From contig CP134604.1 in assembly GCA_021555105.2 (NCBI GenBank), forward strand, positions 310,001 to 374,000: 64,000 nt of DNA. Reading direction: 5' to 3'. The notes under the pieces were generated by a model. The model saw only the letters and a list, made by a program, of their open reading frames with translations, had not been told where the DNA came from and did not search any database. The stretch is from Thalassospiraceae bacterium LMO-JJ14. Lineage in GTDB: Bacteria > Pseudomonadota > Alphaproteobacteria > Rhodospirillales > Casp-alpha2. The translations under genes were made by a program, and so were the position numbers. This document shows positions 1 through 8,464 of the stretch, piece by piece (position 1 is the stretch's first letter; each line of letters begins with the position of its first letter).

Positions 1-335
1 ACGGCAGTTTGAAAATCCAGCTCGTCATTGATGACCTTGGCGCGGAATTCACCCGACGCCTGAAAGTCGGATGTCCGGGCGATGGTCAGGCGCCGTAATA
101 TCAGAATTACAGAACCGTCATCCGGAGGCATCGCAAAAATCACGGTGCCGCCGGTACTTTGGCCTGCACCCGTAACCGTATATGCGGTGCTCAGTATCTG
201 CAGAACTCCGTCGACATAAACTTCTAGATCGGGTCCTGCAAAGACAGGGAAGGGATACGCATAGGTCGTCGTGACGCCGTCGCCGGTATAATTTATACGC
301 GGCGCAACATCACCGATCTGAATATGATCCGTCAT
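1..335 (-). CDS. Phage tail fibre protein, N-terminal part (cut by window edge)
   Basis: Only the first 111 or so codons are in the window; the gene runs off the left end. The start at 335 has an AGGAG ribosome site 7 bases upstream. The product begins MTDHIQIGDVAPRINYTGDG and matches, nearly residue for residue in its conserved positions, the first 110 residues of the tail fibre encoded at 415-2160 (IQIGDVAPR, YPF..F, DLEV, YTVTGAG, RRL.I.RTSDF, ELDF). This is the T7 gp17-type N-terminal fibre domain that attaches the fibre to the virion. It is the second fibre gene in tandem; its receptor-binding part is not visible. Confidence 0.75.
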   Translation of the reverse strand, partial: MTDHIQIGDVAPRINYTGDGVTTTYAYPFPVFAGPDLEVYVDGVLQILSTAYTVTGAGQSTGGTVIFAMPPDDGSVILILRRLTIARTSDFQASGEFRAKVINDELDFQTA

Positions 336-414
336 AACTTTACTCCTGGTTCATTGAATTGAAGAGACGCATACGCACTGAGGAAGCGCGGTTCGCTTGC
401 CTACGCGTACGCCG

Positions 415-2160
415 TCAGTACATCGCAATCAGGCCGACGCAGTCGTGACAGCGGACCTGCTTATTGTTGGCCGATTTCAGCCGATAACTCAGCGATGCCC
501 CGGCCTGCGACGAAACATCCGTCTCGATCCGATATAGTTCCTTACCCACCGCGCCGAGATTGCCGACCTTGGTCCACGTCCCCATCGTAAACGTGACGCC
601 GCCATCGATGCTGATCTCCATCGTCAGGTCGGTTCCCGGTGTAATGCTCTCCTGCGGTTCAAGAACCACATATGCCATCACGTCCGAAGGATTGGCGGTA
701 TCAAGTGTCACCGCTGAGGGCGCCAGCGTCATGTTCGCCGGCGCGCCAAGGTCAAAACCGAAATTATCGATCCTGTCGTATGAACCCGGCGCATTGACGC
801 CGACGGCGATATACACGTCTGCGCTCGAGGCCGCCGTCATGGTCCGCAGCAGAACATCGTTCTTGTAGACCTTGAACGTCGAGCCTTCCCGGTTGATCCG
901 GAACGCATCGCCGCCGGCAACGGAAATCGTCGCTTCGGAGCTATTGTCGCCCATCAGATAAAACGTGTTTGATGCATGCATGATGCCAAACGGAATGTTG
1001 GCGCCTGACAGTCCGAAATCGACGCCCACAGTCGAATTGAATGACCCGATTGCCGAGGCCAGCAGGCAGGCGACTTTTAAACCTGTCGTGCCGCTGGTGC
1101 TACCCACCGTCGTCCAGGTAAAGGACAGGTCAAAATCTCCGCTGACCACGGCTGTCCGATAGATGCCCAAGTTGTACGTCGTCGGCATGACGCTGCCGTC
1201 CGGTGTCAGCGTGAAACTGCCGACAGCGCCGGCATAATCGGCCGACGCAAACGTCACAAATGGCGGATTATGATAATAGTCACCGTTGGCATCATAGAGT
1301 GCGCCGGTAGCCACACCGAGACTGTCGATCGCAAAGTCGTCAGCAAGCAAGAACGGACCAACGTTTCCCGTAATGCCTGCGGCATCGTTCGACGCCATGA
1401 CATAGGCGAGTGCGCTCGCCGCCAGATCTCGTGCCGTCTGATCCAGGGGAACGCCCAGTGCGGCAAAAGCCTGCCCCGCGCGGAGCGGCGTCATGGCCTT
1501 GGTGTCGTCCGTACCTGCCACCGCATCGGCCTCGGACGCGATACCGAAATCCGTCAGTTCCGGCAAGGGATGCGCATGGTCGGCGGCGCTTACCTGCCCG
1601 GATGATCCGGCCGCTCCTGAACCGCTGTCCGCAAGCGGCAAGGCCGTTGAAACGGACAGGCCCGTGACGGTGTCGATAAAACTGCTGATTCCGGCGTTCC
1701 CGTCCGCATCGAATACGACGGCCCGCCCGGACCTCGAAGCCGTATCCGGCAGCGTCAGTGCCGCCTGTGTATCCGTTTTCGAAAGCCGGAGCGAGCGGAC
1801 AAGGTCGTCGTTGACCTGCTGCAGCCCTGCCGACAGGAAATCCAGTTCGCCGTTGATAATCCCGGCTTTGAAATCGCCGGATGTGACGAAGTCCGACGTG
1901 CGCCGAATGCTCAGGCGACGGACAAGCGTCACCGCAGCATTGGCAGGCGGGGGCGAAACGAAATCGACAACACCCCCGGCGCGTTCGCCCGCGCCTGCGA
2001 CCGTATAGTCGGCATTTAACGTCTGCATAACGCCGCCAACAAAAACTTCGAGATCCCGTTCGGAGAAAATGGCAAACGGATAGCTGTAGTGCGATATCGT
2101 ACCGTCCGCCGTGTAGCGGACACGGGGGGCAACATCGCCGATCTGGATTTGATCACTCAC
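415..2160 (-). CDS. Phage tail fibre / host recognition protein, T7 gp17-type N-terminus
   Basis: A 581-residue protein when started at the GTG at 2160. That start is preferred because a GGAG lies 7 bases upstream and the product then begins MSDQIQIGDV, matching the paralogue at 1-335; an ATG two codons earlier sits too close to the ribosome site. Residues 1-115 resemble the T7 tail-fibre N-terminal domain (RYTADG, YPFAIF, DLEVFVGG, RTSDFVTSGDF). The rest is beta-rich, with a region near residues 270-490 that looks like a lectin/LamG-type jelly roll (Gly, Ser and aromatic rich, FKVYKNDVLLRTM), and a C-terminal domain with Cys-His-Asp-Cys near the end. It probably binds the host surface. It lies downstream of the endolysin gene in the structural operon. 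Confidence 0.75.
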   Translation of the reverse strand: MSDQIQIGDVAPRVRYTADGTISHYSYPFAIFSERDLEVFVGGVMQTLNADYTVAGAGERAGGVVDFVSPPPANAAVTLVRRLSIRRTSDFVTSGDFKAGIINGELDFLSAGLQQVNDDLVRSLRLSKTDTQAALTLPDTASRSGRAVVFDADGNAGISSFIDTVTGLSVSTALPLADSGSGAAGSSGQVSAADHAHPLPELTDFGIASEADAVAGTDDTKAMTPLRAGQAFAALGVPLDQTARDLAASALAYVMASNDAAGITGNVGPFLLADDFAIDSLGVATGALYDANGDYYHNPPFVTFASADYAGAVGSFTLTPDGSVMPTTYNLGIYRTAVVSGDFDLSFTWTTVGSTSGTTGLKVACLLASAIGSFNSTVGVDFGLSGANIPFGIMHASNTFYLMGDNSSEATISVAGGDAFRINREGSTFKVYKNDVLLRTMTAASSADVYIAVGVNAPGSYDRIDNFGFDLGAPANMTLAPSAVTLDTANPSDVMAYVVLEPQESITPGTDLTMEISIDGGVTFTMGTWTKVGNLGAVGKELYRIETDVSSQAGASLSYRLKSANNKQVRCHDCVGLIAMY

Positions 2161-2201
2161 GATCATTCTCCTTTCCTGGAAGCGATAGAACGGGTCACGC
2201 C

Positions 2202-2648
2202 CTATTCCACGTTGTTGTAGAAGACATGCCGTCCGATGGTGGCGGCGATCTCGCGGCCCTTGGCCCAGGGCGGCTCGACACCGATGGCGTGATAATGCGT
2301 GGCGCCGTCGGTCGGATCCTTGAGCGCACCGCCCAGCGCGCGTCGGGCGACGCGCTTGCAGGTCTTGAACACACTGTTGCCGCCGTCGACCTTGAGCAGT
2401 TTTTCCAGGTTTGGATCCTCGTCGTTCCAGCACGAGAATTGCCACGGCTTGTGACATACTTCGATCAGGTCGTTGCCCCACCAATATCCGCCGCGGCGTC
2501 TCGCACGGCGCACCCGGTTGAGGATCACACACGCCACGGCCTCCTTGCCGCGCACCGGCTCGCCTCGTGCTTCGCCATAGATCGTGCGGGCCAGCACATC
2601 GATTTCCCGATCGCGGCGCGCGCAATCGTTCGCTGTCTGTTCAGACAT
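2202..2648 (-). CDS. Cell wall hydrolase, SleB type (phage endolysin)
   Basis: 148 residues of the SleB-like Hydrolase_2 family, which cleaves peptidoglycan glycan strands. The family hallmark ARTIYGEARGEP is at residues 20-31, with the probable catalytic Glu26; VACVILNRV follows, then KPWQFSCW and the C-terminal THYHA motif. There is no signal peptide, so release would need a holin or virion delivery; no holin was recognised nearby. GGAG lies 7 bases before the ATG. The gene sits between a terminator (2678-2706) and the tail-fibre gene, the usual place for a lysis or virion-associated lysin. Confidence 0.85.
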   Translation of the reverse strand: MSEQTANDCARRDREIDVLARTIYGEARGEPVRGKEAVACVILNRVRRARRRGGYWWGNDLIEVCHKPWQFSCWNDEDPNLEKLLKVDGGNSVFKTCKRVARRALGGALKDPTDGATHYHAIGVEPPWAKGREIAATIGRHVFYNNVE

Positions 2649-2677
2649 CGGTCTTCTCCTTCTTCGGTTTTGAAAAC

Positions 2678-2706
2678 AAAAAAGCCGCCGGCGGGATGCC
2701 GGCGGC
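2678..2706 (-). terminator. Rho-independent terminator
   Basis: Read leftward, a perfect 9-bp stem (GCCGCCGGC / GCCGGCGGC) with a 5-base loop is followed by six T. It ends transcription of the 254-residue gene before the endolysin gene. Confidence 0.9.
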
Positions 2707-2747
2707 GGATGAACCTTCGATTTATCGTACGAACGTATTTATGTCAT

Positions 2748-3512
2748 TCAGTCGACGACAATCTCGTGCCAGTGCGCATCGAACTTGCGCCGCACGGTCG
2801 CTTCATCGTCACCCGGTTCTAAGTACTTGTAGAGGAAGACCAGAACCTTCTTGTCGATGGGCGCCAGCGTTATTCGGTGAATTCGGTCAGCGCCGTCATA
2901 GGTTAGGCTTTCGCGGTAAATCCGATGGTCATTCCTAACGCCGAAGGACTGATAAATTTCTTCAAGTAACGCACTCGCCTGCGCGTACTCGTCCTGATCC
3001 TCATCTATCAAAATAAGGACAGAATCAATTGTATCTGTTTCAGCATCAACGTGAATACAGGTGGCCCCGTCCACCTCATGCTTGAAAAATTCGCCACACC
3101 CCGCAGCGGCCCAAATTCTCTGCATCTCGGATTGGGCAATCACACTGATCAATGCGTCGTATTTTACTGATCTCTTTGAGACCAAGGTTACGCGGATATC
3201 GTCCAGCACTGCATCTATTTCGTCGATTGCACGGCGAACGGCACCATTTTGGGACGGGTGTTTCAGAAAAGCGTAGTATTTCGGTGATTTTAACCAACGA
3301 TAGATATTGCCGCTCCCCTTCTTGAACTCGTAGGTCAGCAGAACCTGACGCACAAACGCCCAGTCCCGCTCGGCGCCTTGCGCGTCTGCACCAAACGCCG
3401 CGTGCGGCAACATGGCAACGAGCCCGGCACTTGCCATAGCTCGCCACCATCCGCCATTCGTCAGCACATCGATGATTGTTCGCTTCACTATCTGACCTAC
3501 ATGTCCAGCCAC
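2748..3512 (-). CDS. Exported or membrane-anchored protein of unknown function; possible immunity partner of the upstream PG-binding-like protein
   Basis: 254 residues from the ATG at 3512; a GTG at 3488, directly after the upstream stop, would give a cleaner signal sequence (about 33 residues, ending ..PHAAFG-AD). The rest is predicted soluble and extracytoplasmic. The stretch IYRWLKSPKYYAFLKH...VRRAIDEIDAVLDDI and the C-terminal LYKYLEPGDDEATVRRKF loosely recall DUF2927-type secreted proteins; that match is uncertain. It has two cysteines (in AAGCGEF and GATCIHV). It overlaps or directly follows the gene at 3497-4099, as each partner gene does in array 2, so it may protect the cell from that gene's product. 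This is inference from layout. Confidence 0.5.
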   Translation of the reverse strand: MAGHVGQIVKRTIIDVLTNGGWWRAMASAGLVAMLPHAAFGADAQGAERDWAFVRQVLLTYEFKKGSGNIYRWLKSPKYYAFLKHPSQNGAVRRAIDEIDAVLDDIRVTLVSKRSVKYDALISVIAQSEMQRIWAAAGCGEFFKHEVDGATCIHVDAETDTIDSVLILIDEDQDEYAQASALLEEIYQSFGVRNDHRIYRESLTYDGADRIHRITLAPIDKKVLVFLYKYLEPGDDEATVRRKFDAHWHEIVVD

Positions 3513-4099
3513 TCGTAGGGATCATAACTGCCGCGGCCGTATGGAGAATAGCGTTTTGGATTGATTCCCATCCCACCGCCACTGCCGCCACGGAAGGGGC
3601 GCGCGTTCTTGGGTGATGTTTTCGCTCTTCGCACGGCATCCTTCCTCTGCGAATCCTTTGTTACTTCGTCGATGTATTTTTTCTTTGCATCGTCTTCCAG
3701 CTTTTCTCTGGATGCCTTTTCCAATGTATCTAGGAACGGAGAGTCTTCGTCCGAAGTCTTCTGTCGCCGTTCGCGTTGAAGCGCATCGCGCCGTTCCTTC
3801 CGGCGGGCCGTGGCCCCATGCCGTTCCCGCTCGGCGGCCTGTGCTTCGGCAACCCGTTCGTTCATGGACTGCTCGGTCTCGCCACCCGGCTTCATCACGC
3901 CGTCGATCTTGAGCTTATTAGCCTTCTGATACGCCTTGATGCCGTCAAACATCGGCTCGTCCGGGTACGGCGTCATGCCGTATGAAGGTGTCTTGTAATG
4001 GCCGAGCGCCTTGAGCGTGGCCTTGGTCTGCAGCGTGTCGTCTTCGTGGACCTGTGCGGCACGGTCGACACGGCTCGCAAGTTTCAACGGATAAAACAT
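3497..4099 (-). CDS. Small protein with PG-binding-like head and variable basic C-terminus
   Basis: 200 residues from the ATG at 4099, chosen because AAGGAG lies 6 bases upstream. Residues 25-85 form a PG_binding_1-like domain (FDGIKAYQKANKLKIDG followed by PGGET) shared with the proteins starting at 11866 and 20596. A charged helical segment (residues 85-160, rich in Arg, Lys and Glu) leads to a short Gly/Tyr-rich tail ending SYDPYEWLDM. No catalytic motif is recognised in the tail. It is preceded by a strong hairpin and followed by a gene for an exported protein. It could be the smallest of three related effector-like proteins, or a virion component. Confidence 0.6.
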   Translation of the reverse strand: MFYPLKLASRVDRAAQVHEDDTLQTKATLKALGHYKTPSYGMTPYPDEPMFDGIKAYQKANKLKIDGVMKPGGETEQSMNERVAEAQAAERERHGATARRKERRDALQRERRQKTSDEDSPFLDTLEKASREKLEDDAKKKYIDEVTKDSQRKDAVRRAKTSPKNARPFRGGSGGGMGINPKRYSPYGRGSYDPYEWLDM

Positions 4100-4129
4100 T
4101 TGGTACTCCTTCGGTTTAAACATATGAAA

Positions 4130-4157
4130 GGGCCACGCCGGTTTTTCGGCGTGGCCC
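4130..4157 (-). terminator. Hairpin terminator after capsid genes
   Basis: A perfect 11-bp stem (GGGCCACGCCG / CGGCGTGGCCC) with a 6-base loop, followed leftward by CTTTC. It separates the capsid and 89-residue genes from the PG-binding-like gene. A similar hairpin, also followed by CATATG, precedes the third head-domain gene (20630-20651). Confidence 0.7.
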
Positions 4158-4220
4158 CACCCATACGGGCGCCAGGAAGCCCCGGCAGGCTGCGGACAGT
4201 TTTCTCTGTCCAGTGCGCGA

Positions 4221-4490
4221 TCAGTCGGTGTCGCTACCGCCGATCTGCGTCATGTCGGCGATGTCGACGGTGCCGGATGCGTTGGCATTCACATAGAAAA
4301 TGCCCCCCGCCGGCGTGCCGTCGGTATCGACGTTGGCGAACAGCATGTCCCCGACACGGAGCATGTCCGCCGCATCGTTGAAGTAGCCTGCCGTATCGAC
4401 AGCCGCGGCGGTATCCACCGTCGTGTAGTGCCAGAGCGTGAAGCCGTTGGCATAGGCCAGCACGCTCAGATCCTTCGATTTGAAGGCCAT
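4221..4490 (-). CDS. Small phage protein after the major capsid gene (possible head decoration protein)
   Basis: 89 residues, beginning MAFKSKDLSVLAYANGFTLW. It is acidic with no Cys and a predicted beta-rich fold (MLRVGDMLFANVD, GIFYVNA). It lies 27 bases downstream of the major capsid gene with its own ribosome site (AAGGAG), where decoration or head-completion proteins are often found. No catalytic motif is visible. The family is recognised only as a phage structural-region protein. Confidence 0.5.
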   Translation of the reverse strand: MAFKSKDLSVLAYANGFTLWHYTTVDTAAAVDTAGYFNDAADMLRVGDMLFANVDTDGTPAGGIFYVNANASGTVDIADMTQIGGSDTD

Positions 4491-4517
4491 GGTCGGTCTC
4501 CTTTCAGTTACTGATGA

Positions 4518-5336
4518 TCAGGATTCGAGGCAGCGCATGGAAACCACGCCGGCCGTATCGACCAGCACCGCGCCCTGGCTCATCGAGTTGTTGATGAAGT
4601 TGGCGGCGCGGTCACCGTGCCACGTGATGTCGGTCTTCACTTCGGAACCGACGGCATGGCCGATCGCGGTCTTGTGGTACCAGTAGCAGTACCGGACGTT
4701 CGACGTCTTCGTCAGGCCCGAATGCGGCATCCACAAAGCGCCCAGCCAACGCTTGGCCTGGGTGCCTTTCCACGGCAGATCGTCATCGCCGATATAATCG
4801 GCATGCGCGAACTCCGAGATCGCCAGCAGGTCCGACCACTGTTTCCAGCCGACGATGGCATAACGCTCACCGTCATCCGGCACGTCGGCATCGCCGAGCA
4901 TCTCGAACGCGCTCAGCACCTTGGCCTTGGTCAGGCCGTCGGCGCCGGTACCGGCATAGTTGGTCGAGGTGTCGAGCTGTTCGATGACCAGCTCATCGGT
5001 TTTACGCCCCAGTGCATAAGCACCGGCGCGCGCGATCACACCGCGCTCGTCGTGCGCGGTCTTGAGCTCGTCCAGACTGTCGACCCAGTCACCGGCGTAG
5101 TAGTCGTAGAGCGTACACTCCACCGGGTCGTGATCGACGTTCATCACCGGCACCTTGCCGTGACGCGCCTTGGTCGACGCCGTGCCCTTGCCGATCTTCT
5201 GGAAAGTGGTCGACGAGCCTTTGATGTCGTTCTTGGTCCGAACGGTGTTCCGAAGCTTCGAGCCCATCCGCTGGTAAGCAAGATGGACATCCGCCTGGAA
5301 ATGTTTGACGAACGATTGTTCGACGGAAGTGGACAT
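4518..5336 (-). CDS. Phage major capsid protein
   Basis: 272 residues starting MSTSVEQSFVKHFQADVHL. Features typical of phage coat proteins of this type are the N-terminal segment naming a binding surface (QADVHLAYQRMGSKLRNTVR), the central DHDPVECTLYDYYAGDWVD, the ALGRKTDELVIEQL helix, and the C-terminal IGHAVGSEVKTDITWHGDRAANF. It probably self-assembles into the head shell on the scaffold encoded at 12016-12729. In related phages scaffold and capsid genes are adjacent; here about 6.7 kb (array 1 and hipBA) separates them. The ribosome site is GGAG. Confidence 0.75.
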   Translation of the reverse strand: MSTSVEQSFVKHFQADVHLAYQRMGSKLRNTVRTKNDIKGSSTTFQKIGKGTASTKARHGKVPVMNVDHDPVECTLYDYYAGDWVDSLDELKTAHDERGVIARAGAYALGRKTDELVIEQLDTSTNYAGTGADGLTKAKVLSAFEMLGDADVPDDGERYAIVGWKQWSDLLAISEFAHADYIGDDDLPWKGTQAKRWLGALWMPHSGLTKTSNVRYCYWYHKTAIGHAVGSEVKTDITWHGDRAANFINNSMSQGAVLVDTAGVVSMRCLES

Positions 5337-5398
5337 AGGTCCTTCTCCATTTCAGTTGATGTTAAGTTTGAGTGAAAACCGGCCGGCGCGGGTTGTGG

Positions 5399-5527
5399 CA
5401 TGACGCCGTGTCATGCCGCCCACGCTGCCGGGACGCGCAATCAAGGCCGGGCGACACGAACATGTCCGCGCCCGGTTATCCTGATGCAAAAGTGAAAAAT
5501 CGAATATTGTGATCTATAAATAGATCA
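5399..5527. promoter_or_regulatory. Divergent control region between the capsid gene and hipBA
   Basis: The 214 bases between the capsid start (leftward) and the antitoxin-like gene (rightward) hold two inverted repeats. CATGACgccgtGTCATG at 5399-5415 lies in the capsid gene leader. TGATCTATAAATAGATCA at 5510-5527 has 7-bp arms and a TAAA centre, sits about 25 bases before the hipB-like start in an AT-rich segment, and is a good candidate operator for autoregulation by the HTH protein. Nothing else was recognised. Confidence 0.45.
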
Positions 5528-5550
5528 TTTATACTATACATGACTTGTTA

Positions 5551-5907
5551 ATGGATCATAGTGACGAAATGGCGAAGCCTGCAAACAGAAGCTTTTCCCG
5601 CTATGCCCGCGAAGCTGCAGAGCTTCTGGGGATACAAATTCACAATGCCCGCATCGAACGCAGACTGAGTGTTAAGGAACTCGCGGAACGCGCAGGCGTA
5701 TCGCGCGGTCTCGTTCAGCGCGTCGAACGGGGTGATCCGGGAAGTTCCATCGGGGCCGCTTTCGAACTGGCGGCGATCGTCGGCGTGCGCCTGTTCGATA
5801 ACGACCCGTCAGCGTTGCCGCGCCACCTGTCCCAGGCGCGCGACAAACTTTCCCTGCTGCCGAAATCGGTCCGGCCTGCAAAAACAGAGGTGAATGATGA
5901 CTTCTGA
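5551..5907 (+). CDS. HipB-like XRE-family antitoxin/regulator
   Basis: 118 residues from the ATG at 5551 (an ATG at 5569 is also possible; neither has a clear ribosome site). Residues 25-85 are an XRE helix-turn-helix (GIQIHNARIERRLSVKELAERAGVSRGLVQRVERG). The gene overlaps the hipA-like gene by 11-14 bases, the usual antitoxin-toxin coupling. It probably binds the toxin and represses the operon through the inverted repeat at 5510-5527. It is read against the surrounding phage operon, which suggests a separately acquired accessory module. Confidence 0.8.
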   Translation: MDHSDEMAKPANRSFSRYAREAAELLGIQIHNARIERRLSVKELAERAGVSRGLVQRVERGDPGSSIGAAFELAAIVGVRLFDNDPSALPRHLSQARDKLSLLPKSVRPAKTEVNDDF

Positions 5908-7162
5908 TCCAAGCGCCGATGAAGCTTTTGTTTGGATTTGGCTGCCGGATGCTGCCGAACCTGTCGTCGCCGGGCGCGTTGCCCGCGACGCAGAGCGCCT
6001 GATCTTCAATTACGGTCAAAGCTATCTCGACCGCCCTGAAGCGATACCGATCTTTCTGCCGGAATTACCTCTGCGCAGCGGCGCCATCATGCCGGAGCCC
6101 GGACTGAACATGGCCGGGTGTCTGCGCGACGGCGCGCCGGACGCCTGGGGGCGGCGCGTGATCCTCAACCGGGTCTTCGGCCGGGAGGGTACAAATATCG
6201 AAATCGATGCGCTAGACGAGCTTGCATATCTTCTGCAATCGGGTTCCGACCGGATCGGCGCTCTGGACTTTCAGTTGTCTGCGCAAGAATACATACCCCG
6301 CGCTCCCCGGAGCGCAACACTCAAGGAACTTCAGAGCGCCGCTGAAATGGTCGAACAGGGCATCCCCTTGACGCCCGAACTGGAACTGGCGCTCAACCAC
6401 GGGACGTCACTGGGCGGCGCTCGGCCAAAGGCGATGCTGATCGACGGCACCCGCAAGCTGATCGCCAAGTTCTCGTCCTCTTCCGATACGTATAATGTCG
6501 TCAAGGGTGAGTACGTCGCGATGCGTCTCGCGGCAATGGCGGGGCTCGACGTGGCCCCTGTCGTGCTGGAACGCGTACAGGGAAAAGAAGTGCTTCTGGT
6601 CGAACGCTTTGACCGAACCCCAACGGCGGGCGGCTGGCACCGCAAGGCGCTGGTGTCGGCCCTAACCATATTGGGTCTCGACGAGATGATGGCGCGCTAT
6701 GCCAGTTACGAAGATCTGGCGGAGGTCATCCGCCACCGCTTTACGTCTCCGAAGGCAACGCTGCATGAGTTGTTCGGGCGCATCGTCTTCAATATCCTGT
6801 GCGGCAATACCGATGATCATGCCCGCAACCATGCGGCATTCTGGGACGGCACGTACCTGACCCTGACCCCGGCATACGACATTTGCCCGCAAGGCCGCGC
6901 CGGCAACGAAGCGAGTCAGGCAATGCTGATCACAGGCAACAACCGCATGAGTACGCTTGAAAACTGTCTGACGGCGACGCCGAACTTCCTGCTGGACGAC
7001 AACGATGCGAAGGACATTATCGCCAAACAGATCGATGTCATTCGCGACAACTGGAATGCCGTGTGCGACGAGGCCTCAATGAACGACGTCGAGCGCACCC
7101 TGTTCCGTCAGCGCATGTTCCTGAACCCGTTTGCATTCGAAGGCGCACCAGAGTTCGGATAA
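5894..7162 (+). CDS. HipA-like serine/threonine kinase toxin
   Basis: 422 residues of the HipA family, kinases that halt growth by phosphorylating translation factors (glutamyl-tRNA synthetase for E. coli HipA). Visible motifs are SLGGARPK (172-179, ATP loop and autophosphorylation region), the AKF lysine near 192, the catalytic loop GNTDDHARN (304-312) and the metal-binding YDI (328-330). All core residues look intact, so the kinase is probably active. A second ATG at 5897 has the better ribosome spacing. The stop codon is followed within a few bases by a truncated copy of the array 1 cassette repeat, so its 3' junction looks recombined. Confidence 0.85.
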   Translation: MMTSDPSADEAFVWIWLPDAAEPVVAGRVARDAERLIFNYGQSYLDRPEAIPIFLPELPLRSGAIMPEPGLNMAGCLRDGAPDAWGRRVILNRVFGREGTNIEIDALDELAYLLQSGSDRIGALDFQLSAQEYIPRAPRSATLKELQSAAEMVEQGIPLTPELELALNHGTSLGGARPKAMLIDGTRKLIAKFSSSSDTYNVVKGEYVAMRLAAMAGLDVAPVVLERVQGKEVLLVERFDRTPTAGGWHRKALVSALTILGLDEMMARYASYEDLAEVIRHRFTSPKATLHELFGRIVFNILCGNTDDHARNHAAFWDGTYLTLTPAYDICPQGRAGNEASQAMLITGNNRMSTLENCLTATPNFLLDDNDAKDIIAKQIDVIRDNWNAVCDEASMNDVERTLFRQRMFLNPFAFEGAPEFG

Positions 7163-7304
7163 TCCTGCGGCGTCGGCGACCGCGTGCTCGTAGCGGGCGT
7201 ACGGATCCTCGGGGTCGCAAGACTTAGCCTTTCAACCGGAACGTGCTAAAAAACCGCACCGGTCCTTGCATAACGGATGCAGGAACGGGACGACGGAGCA
7301 TGTG
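7163..7304. repeat. Array 1 cassette repeat, copy 1 (truncated)
   Basis: About 140 bases nearly identical to 8409-8552 and 9640-9781. It contains, read leftward, the codons for the DPEDPCARYE start of the C-terminal module (7202-7216) and a conserved 90-base non-coding piece that carries the ribosome site and probable promoter of the rightward partner gene. The coiled-coil coding part present in the other copies is missing here; the hipA stop codon takes its place. Confidence 0.8.
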
Positions 7305-7991
7305 ATGAGCAACGGCAGCAAACCATCGATGAACACAAGAAAAAAACTGGTGTTTCTTGCCGCAGGCATCGGTGCATTTTTCCTCCTGATCAATCTGCTG
7401 CCGCAGCGGTGGCCGCTGTTCCCGGCGGAGGATTCCATCTTCCGTGCCGACCGCCTTCTCCGTGACGGAAAGTGTACGGAAGGGTACGCCATTTACGAAA
7501 AGTTGGCGGCGAAATCTCCCTCGGGTGCCGACTACCTCAGCATCGGCGACGACAAATATGAGGGCTTCTGCGGCGGGCAGGATATTAAAGGCGCCATCGA
7601 AGCCTATCGAAAGGCGGCATTTAAAGGCACGTGCTCCGCCAATTTCTATTTAGCCGCCGTCGCCCTCAAGCACCAGAACATCGACGGCGTCGATCAGGCC
7701 CCGCCCGCGAACAATCTACTTGCTGCAGCAATCTGTTCGAACGGGATTACTGATCAAGAACTGATCCATCGATATTTCAACAAGTTGACGAGGCATCGTG
7801 ATGCGCTGGGTATCCAAGATAACGCCAACCTCAGGGATGCATTCCGAACGGCATTAGAAGGAAGAAAGTTCTACCTCTCTCTCCCTTATGAGCACAAACG
7901 ACCTATCGCCGAGAATATGCGTGACGGTATCGGCTATGACGCCAATCCAGAGCCCCTCAGCAGGACCGCAGCCCGCAAACCATTGAAGTGA
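7305..7991 (+). CDS. Array 1 partner protein 1: membrane-anchored, Sel1/TPR-like, four cysteines (putative immunity protein)
   Basis: 228 residues from the ATG at 7305 (GGAG 6 bases upstream). Residues 10-35 are one membrane segment (KKLVFLAAGIGAFFLLINLL); the rest should be periplasmic. The soluble part has helical repeats of Sel1/TPR type (AIEAYRKAAFKGTC). Four cysteines (DGKC, FCGG, GTCSANF, AAICS) are conserved in all three array 1 partners, which suits two disulfides. It converges on headless cassette C1, ending 32 bases from it. It is nearly identical at its N-terminus to partner 3 and clearly different from partner 2. Protection against the facing C-terminal module is inferred. Confidence 0.6.
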   Translation: MSNGSKPSMNTRKKLVFLAAGIGAFFLLINLLPQRWPLFPAEDSIFRADRLLRDGKCTEGYAIYEKLAAKSPSGADYLSIGDDKYEGFCGGQDIKGAIEAYRKAAFKGTCSANFYLAAVALKHQNIDGVDQAPPANNLLAAAICSNGITDQELIHRYFNKLTRHRDALGIQDNANLRDAFRTALEGRKFYLSLPYEHKRPIAENMRDGIGYDANPEPLSRTAARKPLK

Positions 7992-8023
7992 AAGATGGCA
8001 AGGTTTGGGACCAAGACACACCG

Positions 8024-8464
8024 TTACTCTCGCTGGCATTTCGCAAGGTCCGCCCTGGCTTGCGCGAGCATTCTGTTCGCTTCCGCCAAATCGGCAATCG
8101 TTTCCCTGTGTGCATCGTTTCTTTGCGTCATTTTGAGCCGAAGGTCACTCACTTCTTCCCGAAGTTCAGCCAGCTTGTTCAATAGCTTTCTTCGTTCGCG
8201 CAGATAATCGCCCTTGCGCGATCCGATCAGCGCATCGACGCCGGTGATGACGAGCGACGGATGCAGCCCGGCGCCGAGGTAGTAGGTCCGCATGCCGCGC
8301 AAAATGTCGAGGATCTGCTGCTTCTCACGTTCCAGTTCCATGACCTGGTTGGCGAGGTCGTTGATCTCGCGTTCCAGCTCGTCGGCGCGGGCTTCCAACG
8401 CTTCGACCTCGTCCTCGGCGTCGGCGACCGCGTGCTCGTAGCGGGCGCACGGATCCTCGGGGTC
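8024..8464 (-). pseudogene. Headless C-terminal cassette C1 of array 1
   Basis: An open frame matching the last 145 residues of the full-length protein at 10502-11866, starting at DPEDPCARYE. It keeps the coiled coil (ALEARADELEREINDLANQV), the TYYLGAGLHPSLVITGVDA segment and the end EANRMLAQARADLAKCQR; the middle (residues after VDA) differs. It has no ATG or GTG: six codons before DPEDP the frame meets a stop (TGA), and the only in-frame candidate is a TTG inside the coiled coil. It is therefore either a silent donor for recombination with the full-length gene or, less likely, a weakly translated small protein. Confidence 0.65.

Noticed and set aside
2161-2625. An N-terminal extension of the tail-fibre frame
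   Set aside because: It runs antisense-like through the endolysin gene in another frame, is Arg-rich, and the paralogue at 1-335 starts at the internal site.
4221-4490. The 89-residue protein as an immunity protein
   Set aside because: It has no membrane segment, signal peptide or cysteine and is coupled to the capsid gene, so a virion role is more likely.
8024-8398. C1 read as an independent 124-residue gene
   Set aside because: The first codon would be a TTG inside a conserved coiled coil with no ribosome site; homology continues upstream to a stop codon.
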